The position numbers and the translations under genes were made by a program. From assembly GCA_964478335.1 (NCBI GenBank), contig CAYZIC010000044.1, forward strand, positions 1-17,609: a DNA stretch of 17,609 nt. The letters are read 5' to 3'. The notes under the pieces were generated by a model. The model worked only from the letters and a program-made list of their open reading frames with translations. It was not told where the DNA came from and made no database searches. Position 1 is the stretch's first letter, and every line of letters starts with the position of its first letter. This DNA is from CAYZIC01 sp964478335. GTDB lineage: Bacteria; Verrucomicrobiota; Kiritimatiellia; RFP12; DVOR01. Shown here one piece after another: positions 7,448 to 16,987 of this stretch.

Positions 7448-8691
7448 TGACAGGCACGCCCATCAAACCCGAGCTCCTAGCCCCTGCAGGCGATCGTGCC
7501 TGTGTCAAAGCCGCCATCGATGCCGGTGCAGACGCCATCTACATCGGCATTGGCACCTTTAATATGCGCCAAGCCGTAGACGATAAAATCACCTACGAGA
7601 TGCTCCCCGAGATCGTCGCCCAATGCCACGACGCAGCCGTCAAGCTCTACCTCACCGTCAATACCATCATCTACCCGGGCGAAGAAGACGAGCTCGGACG
7701 CTGTCTCACCCTCGCCAAAGAGGCGGGCATCGACGCGGTGATCTGCTCTGACTGGGCCGTCATCACCCGCTGTAAAGCCCTCGGTATCCCCGTGCACATC
7801 TCCACTCAGATGTCCTGCTCCAATGTCACCACCGCCAAATTCCTCGCCTCACAAGGTGCCGAACGCGTCGTCTTGGCGCGCGAATGCACCCTTGAGGAGA
7901 TTGCCACGATCACCCGCGAAAGCGGTGTCGAGGTCGAGGTCTTTGTCCATGGAGCCCAATGCGTCGCCATCAGCGGTCGCTGTTTCCTCTCACACCTCGC
8001 CTATGGTTGCTCAGCCAACCGCGGCGCCTGCCGCCAACCCTGCCGCCGTGAATACAAGATCACCGAGGTCGAGGGCAATGAAGGCGCCGATGCGGAGTTT
8101 ATCATGGGCCGCAACTATATCCTCTCGGCCAAAGACCTCTGCGCCCTACCCCATCTCCCCGACCTTGTCGCAGCTGGCATTGCCTCCTTTAAGGTCGAGG
8201 GCCGCGCCCGCAACCCTGAGTACGTCCTCACCGTCGTCTCGGCCTACCGACAGGCCATCGATGCTATCTGTGCAGGCTCCTACACCGAGGCCCTCCAGCA
8301 GACACTCATCGACCAAGTCTCCACCGTTTACCACAGACCCTTTGCATCAGGCATGATGCTCGGACGCCCTGGTGAAGAACAATTCACCGACGATGACGAC
8401 AACCACGCCACCGAGCAAAAAGTCTACATTGGTATCGTGCGCAACTACTACCAAAAGCCCCAAGTCGTCGAGCTGCTCATGCACGACCACGACCTCAAGC
8501 CCGGAGAAAGAATCGCCTTTCATGGCGAAAAGACTGGCGTCCTAGAGATCCTCGCCCCCGAGCTCCAGCGCGACGGCCAAATCCTCGACCACGTCTCCCG
8601 TGGCGAATGGACCACCTTTGTCTCACCCCAACGCGTTCGCGTCAACGACAAAGTCTACAAGATCGTCCCCAAAGGAGGCGGCGCCTCCTAG
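7447..8691 (+). CDS. Peptidase U32-family protein, TrhP (YegQ)-like tRNA hydroxylation enzyme
   Basis: U32 proteins were first called collagenase-like peptidases; the characterised E. coli members TrhP (YegQ) and RlhA hydroxylate tRNA uridine 34 and 23S rRNA. The 414-aa protein begins KPELLAPAGD in a TIM-barrel-like region. It carries the U32 signature EVFVHGAQCVAISGRC (with Gln where the published pattern has a hydrophobic residue), then CSANRGACRQPC, which supplies the remaining cysteines for a likely iron-sulfur cluster. A C-terminal domain from about 325 starts at VYIGIVRNYY, as in the longer family members. Length and layout best fit TrhP, so I infer tRNA wobble-uridine modification. It is the last gene of the operon and its TAG lies inside a 17-bp direct repeat. 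Confidence 0.85.
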   Translation: MTGTPIKPELLAPAGDRACVKAAIDAGADAIYIGIGTFNMRQAVDDKITYEMLPEIVAQCHDAAVKLYLTVNTIIYPGEEDELGRCLTLAKEAGIDAVICSDWAVITRCKALGIPVHISTQMSCSNVTTAKFLASQGAERVVLARECTLEEIATITRESGVEVEVFVHGAQCVAISGRCFLSHLAYGCSANRGACRQPCRREYKITEVEGNEGADAEFIMGRNYILSAKDLCALPHLPDLVAAGIASFKVEGRARNPEYVLTVVSAYRQAIDAICAGSYTEALQQTLIDQVSTVYHRPFASGMMLGRPGEEQFTDDDDNHATEQKVYIGIVRNYYQKPQVVELLMHDHDLKPGERIAFHGEKTGVLEILAPELQRDGQILDHVSRGEWTTFVSPQRVRVNDKVYKIVPKGGGAS

Positions 8692-8719
8692 AACGGTCGC
8701 TACGCCTCCTAGAACGGTC
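8682..8719 (+). repeat. 17-bp tandem direct repeat across the U32 stop codon
   Basis: The 17-mer CGCCTCCTAGAACGGTC occurs at 8682-8698 and again at 8703-8719 (21-bp period). The first copy contains the last codons and TAG stop of the U32 gene; the second is non-coding. A short inverted repeat, GGAGGC/GCCTCC, overlaps the first copy. Confidence 0.8.
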
Positions 8720-8743
8720 ACTGCGCTCCCTATTGAATCTCTC

Positions 8744-8770
8744 AAGCCCTGCGGTAGCGCAGGGCTTTTT
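8744..8770 (+). terminator. Rho-independent terminator of the fab operon
   Basis: A 10-bp perfect stem AAGCCCTGCG / CGCAGGGCTT with loop GTAG, followed by a T run to 8770. It lies 52 bp after the last gene and should end the ten-gene transcript. Confidence 0.88.
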
Positions 8771-9169
8771 GCGTGCGGCGGGGTGGCACGGGGAGGGTGA
8801 TCGAGTCAGGGGGAGTGATGCGCGCCTTAGCAATCCTAGGCAGGCCGTCGTTACTCTAGGCCTGTGATGGAGGCCGTCTGCCCCCATGCCCCCGACTCGC
8901 ACAGGACTCGCCTCACTGCGCTCGGCTCTCCTTGGTGACCTACGGCCACAGGACGCTGAGCGGGTAGCGGGAGCAGTGGCTGCGCCACGCTGCCTCCTCG
9001 ATCGTTGCGCTTTCCGGTGGCAAGGCTCGCAAGCGAGCGGGACGCATGGGGTGGCCTGCGGCACAGGTAGCGTGGCGCGGGTGGTGGATCGGTCAAGGGA
9101 TAGGCTGCTCAAAACGTAGGCATACTTGCTCGGTAGCCGGACGGGCACGTCTAGCTCGGGGTTTAGGGG

Positions 9170-9190
9170 CGAGATGACTGCGTCATCTCG
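9170..9190. repeat. Perfect 9-bp inverted repeat with TGC loop
   Basis: CGAGATGAC, loop TGC, GTCATCTCG. It is the longest perfect hairpin in the GC-rich patch and has no T run after it, so it is not a terminator. Confidence 0.7.
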
Positions 9191-9256
9191 TGCTAGTTGA
9201 TAGTCCTAGTAATGGGTGAGACTCGCCGTCTCACACTCTGCTGATTGAGCCCTAAG

Positions 9257-9359
9257 GCGGGAGCGTAGCGACCCTGGCGAGCTTGCGAGCTCAATGCTTG
9301 ATACTAGAGGCGGGGCACCTGCCTCTTATTGCTTGATGCTTGTTGCGGGAGCGTAGCGA
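9257..9359. repeat. Direct repeat of a 15-mer
   Basis: GCGGGAGCGTAGCGA occurs at 9257-9271 and 9345-9359. A related word, GCGGGTAGCGGGAGC, is near 8960-8974, and TAGCGGG recurs in the hairpin at 9380-9411. Confidence 0.7.
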
Positions 9360-9370
9360 ACTACAGGGAT

Positions 9371-9411
9371 AAAAAGAAACCCGCTACTTCCTGAATCAGG
9401 TCGGTAGCGGG
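9371..9411 (-). terminator. Second, distal terminator-like hairpin for carB
   Basis: Read on the minus strand, CCCGCTAC / GTAGCGGG (9404-9411 with 9380-9387) forms an 8-bp outer stem, with CCTG/CAGG inside. TTTCTTTTT follows. It is about 226-266 bp past the carB stop and could act as a back-up terminator, or insulate carB transcription from the fab operon. Confidence 0.5.
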
Positions 9412-9414
9412 AGT

Positions 9415-9440
9415 TGTGTGTGTGTGTGTGTAGTGTGTGT
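9415..9440. repeat. TG dinucleotide microsatellite
   Basis: Eight TG units (9415-9430), an interrupting TA, then four GT units to 9440. It lies between two terminators in non-coding DNA, so length change would be neutral for coding. Confidence 0.85.
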
Positions 9441-9551
9441 AATAAGGAAATTCGTATGATGATTACGTATCATCTTTAAAACGCCTACTATTATACCTAT
9501 TTTTAATAATAAAGCTACTAGAAAATGTGGTAAAGAGGTATAAAAGTGACG
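9441..9551. other. Short AT-rich intergenic stretch
   Basis: AT-rich DNA between the microsatellite and the carB terminator. It contains a small inverted repeat GATGAT-TACGT-ATCATC near 9458-9474 but no gene. The sharp change from the GC-rich DNA on its left is visible by eye. Confidence 0.5.
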
Positions 9552-9586
9552 AAAAAAGCCTCTTTTCGATGAAAAGAGGCTTTTTT
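9552..9586 (-). terminator. Strong bidirectional terminator downstream of carB
   Basis: A perfect 16-bp stem (AAAAAAGCCTCTTTTC / GAAAAGAGGCTTTTTT) with loop GAT, with a T run on both strands. On the minus strand it is about 50 bp past the carB stop and should end that transcript; it would also stop any transcription coming from the left. Confidence 0.9.
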
Positions 9587-9636
9587 GATGTGGCCCCTGC
9601 ATACTTTTGTATACACAAGGCTCTTTTTGGGGTCAC

Positions 9637-12843
<3,207 letters not shown>

Positions 12844-12850
12844 GCTTAAA

Positions 12851-12857
12851 CCTCTCT
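12851..12857 (-). promoter_or_regulatory. Ribosome binding site deciding the carB start
   Basis: AGAGAGG on the minus strand, 7 bases before the ATG at 12843. It lies inside the six-residue extension that the upstream ATG (12861) would add, arguing for the shorter protein. Confidence 0.6.
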
Positions 12858-12879
12858 GCATTTATGGGGAGCTTTTGTA

Positions 12880-12947
12880 AAAATATTGTTGTAAAAACAA
12901 TCAGTCAATACAGGTTACTATTATGCACATTTCCGCCAGAATGTCGA
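12880..12947 (-). promoter_or_regulatory. Candidate carB promoter region (two possible promoters) with inverted repeat
   Basis: On the minus strand, TCGACA (12942-12947), 16 bases, CATAAT (12920-12925) resembles a sigma70 promoter. A second, nearer candidate is TTGACT (12903-12908), 17 bases, TATTTT (12880-12885). The inverted repeat ATTGTT-GTAAA-AACAAT (12885-12901) sits in the second spacer and could be an operator. Which is used, and whether pyrimidines or arginine regulate it, cannot be told from sequence alone. Confidence 0.4.
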
Positions 12948-13076
12948 GCCGAAAAAGGGGCTTTTGTCTAAAAAAGCGCCGTTTCATCCTCTCCCTCTCG
13001 GCAATCAGGCGTTGCATCGCGGATCCTCGCTTAAGTTGGGACGGTCGATGGCGTGCTTTTGGGCTAGTAGTGCCAT

Positions 13077-13106
13077 AAAAAAGCGAGGCAAGCGCCTCGC
13101 TTTTTT
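13077..13106 (-). terminator. Rho-independent terminator of purC
   Basis: A perfect 13-bp stem AAAAAAGCGAGGC / GCCTCGCTTTTTT with loop AAGC, with T runs on either strand. It is 17 bp past the purC stop and separates purC from carB. Confidence 0.9.
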
Positions 13107-13123
13107 CGATTCGTGCTACAGGA

Positions 13124-13804
13124 TTAACCCAAGATCAACTTGGTCAAATCCACAGGTGGGACGATCTGTCCATCCTTATAGACACGCATATTGCCAGAGG
13201 CAATTTCGTCGATCAAGATGACTTCGCCATTGTTGTAGCCGAATTCAAACTTGATGTCCCACAATTCGAGGCCGCGAGCCTTGAGGTCGTCAGCAACGAT
13301 TTGGGTGATCTTAAGGGTTTGAGCCTTCATGCTCTCAAAGAGGTCATCGCTCATGATGTCCAAGGCGACGAGGCCTTCTTTAGTGATCAGCGGATCGCCC
13401 TTTTCGTCGTCCTTGAGGGTGACTTCGACGTAGCCATTGGGGAAGGTGGTGCCATCCTTGATGTAAGCGCCATAGCGACGGATGAAGCTACCGGTAGCCT
13501 TGCAGCGGCAGATCACTTCAACGCCCTTGCCCATAACCTGAGCGGGGAGGACTTCCATCGTGGCTTCGTCAACATTTGCGCCCACGTAGTGAGTCTTGAT
13601 CCCTGCCTTTTTGAGCAATTCAAAGTAGTAGATCGAAACGCGCAAGTTTGCCTTGCCGATACCTTCGATGGTCAAACCAACGGTATTTTCGCCAGGATCA
13701 AATACGCCATCTTTACCCGTGCAGTCATCCTTAAAAGTTAATTGCACATTGCCATTGTCGAGTTGGTAGACATCTTTCGTCTTACCGGTGTAGAGTTTTT
13801 TCAT
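13124..13804 (-). CDS. purC: Phosphoribosylaminoimidazole-succinocarboxamide synthase (SAICAR synthetase)
   Basis: PurC joins CAIR and aspartate using ATP in de novo purine synthesis. The 226-aa protein is slightly shorter than the common 235-240 aa forms. It starts LYTGKTKDVY, where the lysine-rich loop binds ATP, and has VICRCKATGSFIRRYG and IDEIASGNMRVY, both family signatures (the latter in place of the common DEVLTPDSSR-type segment). GAGGA lies 6 bases before the ATG at 13804. It is isolated from other pur genes here and has its own terminator. Its upstream region has a possible -10 (TATCAT) but no good -35. Confidence 0.93.
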   Translation of the reverse strand: MKKLYTGKTKDVYQLDNGNVQLTFKDDCTGKDGVFDPGENTVGLTIEGIGKANLRVSIYYFELLKKAGIKTHYVGANVDEATMEVLPAQVMGKGVEVICRCKATGSFIRRYGAYIKDGTTFPNGYVEVTLKDDEKGDPLITKEGLVALDIMSDDLFESMKAQTLKITQIVADDLKARGLELWDIKFEFGYNNGEVILIDEIASGNMRVYKDGQIVPPVDLTKLILG

Positions 13805-13975
13805 CGTTGTTCCTCAGTTTTTAGTGGTTTTGATGATTTTCAGGCAGGGCTTGTCTGAATGGCCTCGTATGATACTAAAAGTGATACCAAAAAAGCAAGC
13901 CTTTTTTTAATCTAAACGACACTTTTTTTAGTCCCAAACGGCGGAGGTTGATCAAAGACCTGTATTTACTATCGT
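13805..13975 (-). promoter_or_regulatory. purC upstream region
   Basis: This leader on the minus strand includes the purC ribosome binding site and a repeated hexamer GTATCA (two copies 13 bases apart near 13869-13890), one overlapping a possible -10 (TATCAT). T-rich tracts lie upstream. I cannot name an operator; no PurR-like box is evident. Confidence 0.3.
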
Positions 13976-14266
13976 CTAAAAGCCAAGAACGGCCTTGACG
14001 AATGGGCCTTTGGACAAGGTCCACGTCTTGAGGTCATCGGAGTAAAGGAGCTTGATGGTGCCATTAATTTGGCTGATGTCTTCATTAAAGGAAACCTGCG
14101 CGGTGCCATCTGCTTGTGGTGTCAACGTCGCAATCGTCAAGACGGGGTCTTGATAGAGATCGATATTGAGCAAGAAATATGGCGCATAGTAATCATCGGC
14201 GAAATCGTCGACATCATTGGCTGCTGCCCAGGATACTAGCTTGGCTTGGAGCGCGCTCCTCAACAT
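13976..14266 (-). pseudogene. Orphan C-terminal-like fragment (possible gene remnant)
   Basis: An open frame of 96 codons from ATG 14266 begins 5 bp after the glycosidase stop, in another frame and without a ribosome binding site. Its first part (LRSALQAKLVSWAAANDVDD) is an amphipathic helix like the C-terminal ends of many sulfatases. The rest reads as a small beta-rich domain with a YSDDLKTWT motif seen in extracellular proteins of some Verrucomicrobia-like bacteria (recollection, unchecked). The frame stays open about 16 codons upstream into the glycosidase gene. No N-terminal part exists nearby, so I infer the tail of a lost exported protein, perhaps a sulfatase. It could also be a genuine small protein or chance. 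Confidence 0.4.
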
Positions 14267-14271
14267 CACGT

Positions 14272-15790
14272 CTAGCGACGAGTATTTACGATAGTCAGGG
14301 TGGATGTGCCGCTTTTAAGCGTGTAGCGGACGGAGTTGACCGTCACGGTCAATGGGAGGTTGGTGGTGGCGTGGATGGTTTTGTCTCCGTCAAAGACAAG
14401 CGACACATCAAATGCGCCAAAGCGTAAGTGCTCGATGCCTTGTCGGCCATTGGCAATATTGAGGTGCCACTGGATGGAGCGGTCAATGGCGCTGACGGTA
14501 TGAATGCCGATGACATTCTCAATCATCAGGGAGATGGGGCCAAGGGCTGACCAGCCGCAAAAGTCTGGGCGTGCACGCCGGCCGTGTTCGGTCGAGGGGG
14601 CATCTTGGGATGGGTTGTAGCATTCCCAGATTGTGGCTGGGGTGTACGATTGGTAAGTGCGGGCTTGCAGGGCGACGAGCTTGGTGGCGAGCTCTTGAGC
14701 GAGATCATAATAGCCATAGTATTCGAGGCCTTTGATCACCATGTAGCTGGTGGGCAACCAAATTCCCCCACGCCAATAGTCGCCTGTTGCGCCATTAAAC
14801 TGTTTGTCATGGCGTGAAAGCGATGGCAGGGGGCGCTCTCCGCCAAACTCCGTATCATCTTGCAGATAGGCGACCATTCTGGTGGCTTGCTGTTGGGTTG
14901 GGATACCTGCAATGAGTGGCCAAAATGAGGCAATCGATCGTACGCGGTCGAGTCGGCGTGTGGCAATGGCAAGATCGTAGTAAAGGCCGTCCTCTTCATC
15001 CCAGTAGTTTTCGTTAATCGTCTTACGCAACGCCTCAAAGCGTCCTTGCCAGAGTTGCTGGTTAGCGGGGTCGCCAATGCGACTATAGAGGTGAGCGATC
15101 GTCTTTGCTGAGAGGGCCTGTTGGGCAATGGCATCAATCCAGAGGATCTTGTGATAGCCACCGGCATTGCGTCCACGCACGGTGTTATCCATACCCGATG
15201 CGACACCTGTCCAGCTAAAACCAAGAGAATCGATCTTGGCTCCATGCACCAGATTTTGCGTATAGGGCAGGCGGGTGCCTTTTTTGCGCGTCTCGAACCA
15301 TTGGAAGTGCCGTTGGGGGAATTGTTTCTCTAAAAAGATCCGATTGATGCGTTTGCGATCATTGGTAAAGTCAAAGTTGACATCCTCGACCCAAGCAAAG
15401 ATCGGGGGATTGTCAGCAAAATGGATCTCTAGTGTGGTGGGGGTCTTTTCGTGGAGGGGGGTAGTAGAGGTTATCCAAGCTCTCCATGCCTGGGTAGATT
15501 GTCGGAGCATACTTGGTAAACATCGACATAAAGACGGTATCCCAAATCCAGACGGCATTCTCGTAGCAGTGTTCATCCATATAGGGGGATTGCGGGGATC
15601 CAACTTTGTCGCGCACGCGTCCATAAGCGATTTGCCATGTCTGCCAATAGAGATCAACAAAGTCTGGCTCTTGATCATAAATGATTTGTGGGATTGCATC
15701 GCGCGAAAAGGCCGACTTCGCCCAGCTCTCACTCACCAGACCGCAAGCAAGCACACCAAGACATATGCTACGCAACAAAAAATGAATCAT
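14272..15790 (-). pseudogene. Secreted trehalase/MGH1-type glycoside hydrolase, frameshifted
   Basis: The protein is split between two frames. From ATG 15790, preceded by GGAGGT with a 7-base spacer, come a Sec signal peptide (MIHFLLRSICLGVLACG..., likely cleaved after SWA at 24) and about 110 residues ending DNLYYP. The match then continues in the next frame at LHEKTPTTLEIHF and runs to 14272. Removing one base from a C6 run (15456-15461) gives a continuous 505-residue enzyme. Family motifs: WIWDTVFM, SGMDN (Asp201, likely general acid), YWRGGIWLPTSYMV, WECYNP (Glu389, possible base) and RPDFCGWSALGP. These fit (alpha/alpha)6-barrel glycosidases of the GH37/GH63/MGH1 type; the substrate is unknown. 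The break is either a real mutation, phase variation or an assembly error. Confidence 0.8.
15456..15461 (-). other. Frameshift site: C6 homopolymer (G6 on + strand)
   Basis: The coding strand reads TACTACCCCCCTCCAC. With six C the frame runs to a stop at 15413; with five C it reads YYPLHEK and joins the long downstream frame. The exact length arithmetic (1519 nt = 506 codons plus 1) supports a single extra base. Confidence 0.8.
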
Positions 15791-15797
15791 ATCAGAC

Positions 15798-15803
15798 ACC
15801 TCC
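15798..15803 (-). promoter_or_regulatory. Ribosome binding site deciding the glycosidase start
   Basis: GGAGGT on the minus strand, 7 bases before ATG 15790. It rules out the upstream in-frame GTG at 15805, which lies beyond this site, and shows that the signal-peptide fragment is the true 5' end of the gene. Confidence 0.75.
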
Positions 15804-15879
15804 ACTATAACAATTCACACCCATCAAAACAACCCCATCACTCTAGCATATCCGCCATCGCATTGCAACCCCCAAGCAC

Positions 15880-15913
15880 AAAAAACCGCCTCTGCCTACG
15901 TAGGTAGAGGCGG
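15880..15913 (-). terminator. Rho-independent terminator of the nuclease gene
   Basis: On the minus strand, CCGCCTCT...AGAGGCGG arms (15886-15893 and 15906-15913) enclose a further CCTACGTAGG palindrome, with a T6 run after the stem. It is 14 bp past the nuclease stop and separates it from the glycosidase. Confidence 0.85.
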
Positions 15914-15927
15914 CGAGGTGGATTAAT

Positions 15928-16704
15928 TTAGGGGATGGACCGATCAGGGGTGTGTGTGCGCTTGGGTTTGGCAAAAGGCCACCCCACACAGGATGCACTC
16001 GCCTCTAAGCGCATCTCTAGCACATCATCCAGTTGGCTCAAAAAGTCTATCCCGGTCAATGCCTCCAGCGCATCAACCGTCACCACATAATCCGCTAATG
16101 GCTGCTTACCTGCTCCATTAGGCAACAAAAAGGCGATGACGCGCTGTTCTTTTGGCGCGTAGACAACCTTGTAATAAAAAGCTGGTACAGAGACACGATT
16201 GACCCCAATCGCGGGCAAGTCCTCCGACAAAACCGGAGCAGAGACCACATAGAGCGGGTTGTAGGTCTTGGCCCACGTGCGCACTTGGGCTTCCAAAACC
16301 TGCCAAATGCCCCGATTAAACCGCGGCATCTGAGGCGACATGTTAGACAAGTAAAAGCTCTCAGACATCGCAATCGCATCACAGGCCATCGAGGCCGCCG
16401 GTGCTAAATGACCTCGATCATAACCCGACCTCCGATAATCCGCCAAGCTCGCTGCCCCCTCTCGTACCAATGGGTCGATTCTAAAATGGTTCTTGCGCTT
16501 GGCAGAGCCGACTCGCACTTGATAAGACACCCACTCTGCCTGGCGATGTGCGGGTGCATAGGAGAGCGTATAGTACTGATGCTGAATAAGCGTGCCTGTC
16601 GTAGATGTCGGCAAATAATCTGCAAAGGTCGCCTGCGCAAATGAGACCACTCCAACCCACCCGACAAGGATACAGAGCACAGCTTTTATACGATTAATCA
16701 TCAT
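15928..16704 (-). CDS. Secreted DNA/RNA non-specific endonuclease
   Basis: A 258-aa member of the beta-beta-alpha-metal (Serratia nuclease/NucA) family, which cuts DNA and RNA. The N-terminus is a Sec signal peptide (positive residues, hydrophobic core 8-22, likely cleavage after AQA at 25), so it acts in the periplasm or outside. The active site is YDRGHLAPAA with catalytic His99, and SNMSPQMPRFNRGIW supplies Asn121 and the Mg-binding Asn130, with the same 9-residue spacing as in Serratia nuclease. AAGGGA lies 8 bases before ATG 16704 (a second ATG follows at once). Its role is probably nucleic-acid scavenging. No immunity gene is adjacent, and with a signal peptide it does not look like a toxin-system effector. 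Confidence 0.93.
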   Translation of the reverse strand: MMINRIKAVLCILVGWVGVVSFAQATFADYLPTSTTGTLIQHQYYTLSYAPAHRQAEWVSYQVRVGSAKRKNHFRIDPLVREGAASLADYRRSGYDRGHLAPAASMACDAIAMSESFYLSNMSPQMPRFNRGIWQVLEAQVRTWAKTYNPLYVVSAPVLSEDLPAIGVNRVSVPAFYYKVVYAPKEQRVIAFLLPNGAGKQPLADYVVTVDALEALTGIDFLSQLDDVLEMRLEASASCVGWPFAKPKRTHTPDRSIP

Positions 16705-16987
16705 CCAATCGATCCCTTCTCAAAATAAAAGGCGATAAGCTATCATAATCGAGCAGCAAAATCAAGCAGATCCTCCTCCCCCAACAGATGAAATCGTCTC
16801 GTGCGGACAGCCCCCACTCGCATCGCCGTCTCTACCTATTTTATATAGAGGACGACGCAACCGCCTATTCTAGTAGGCACATGCGTACATCATTCGATTG
16901 ACCCATTGACTTGTATCGGATAATGTGGTAGTCTATCTGTAATCGTCATCATTCCTAAAGGATCAATCGCATTGAAGGGCTATCGAC
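16705..16987. promoter_or_regulatory. Divergent intergenic region between nuclease and sulfatase
   Basis: Both flanking genes point away from this 283-bp stretch, so it should hold both promoters. For the sulfatase, candidates are TTGACC (16898-16903), 15 bases, GATAAT (16919-16924), or TTGACT (16906-16911), 17 bases, TAGTCT (16929-16934). The nuclease side has TATGAT near 16749-16754 without a good -35. Small inverted repeats occur at 16827-16854 (CGTC..GACG with TCTA/TAGA) and 16863-16878 (GCCTA/TAGGC). No gene is seen. Confidence 0.4.

Larger units (their letters stand above)
8771..9379. other. GC-rich, hairpin-rich non-coding region
   Basis: About 0.6 kb without a convincing gene. The open frames through it translate to Arg/Ser/Pro-rich sequences with no recognisable motif or ribosome binding site. 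It is visibly more GC-rich than its flanks and is filled with short hairpins: GTGGC-TGC-GCCAC (8976-8988), GCTCG-CAAG-CGAGC (9025-9038), CGAGATGAC-TGC-GTCATCTCG (9170-9190), GTGAGAC-TCGCC-GTCTCAC (9216-9234), GAGCT-TGCG-AGCTC (9279-9292) and AGAGGCGGG-GCA-CCTGCCTCT (9306-9326, one G-U pair). The 15-mer GCGGGAGCGTAGCGA is present twice (9257-9271, 9345-9359). It may be a degenerate repeat mosaic or hold a structured RNA; I cannot assign a known family. Confidence 0.6.

Noticed and set aside
8642..9148. 168-residue minus-strand frame and other frames in the GC-rich gap
   Set aside because: The translations are Arg/Ser/Pro-rich and low in complexity, cross the fab terminator, and have no start signals; they come from the high GC content.
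8771..9411. CRISPR array or tRNA cluster in the hairpin-rich gap
   Set aside because: Repeats are not evenly spaced or identical, and no cloverleaf with a GTTCRA-type T-arm and CCA-like end was found.
9396..9602. 68-residue minus-strand frame after carB
   Set aside because: It spans the carB terminator and the TG microsatellite (giving Thr-His repeats), so it is not a gene.
12904..13020. 38-codon minus-strand frame upstream of carB, starting near 13020
   Set aside because: It overlaps the candidate carB promoter and shows only a weak purine-rich site before an internal ATG; the peptide resembles nothing I know.
15928..16704. Nuclease as a toxin/immunity or defence module
   Set aside because: It has a Sec signal peptide, its own terminator and no neighbouring immunity-like gene; a scavenging nuclease is the simpler reading.
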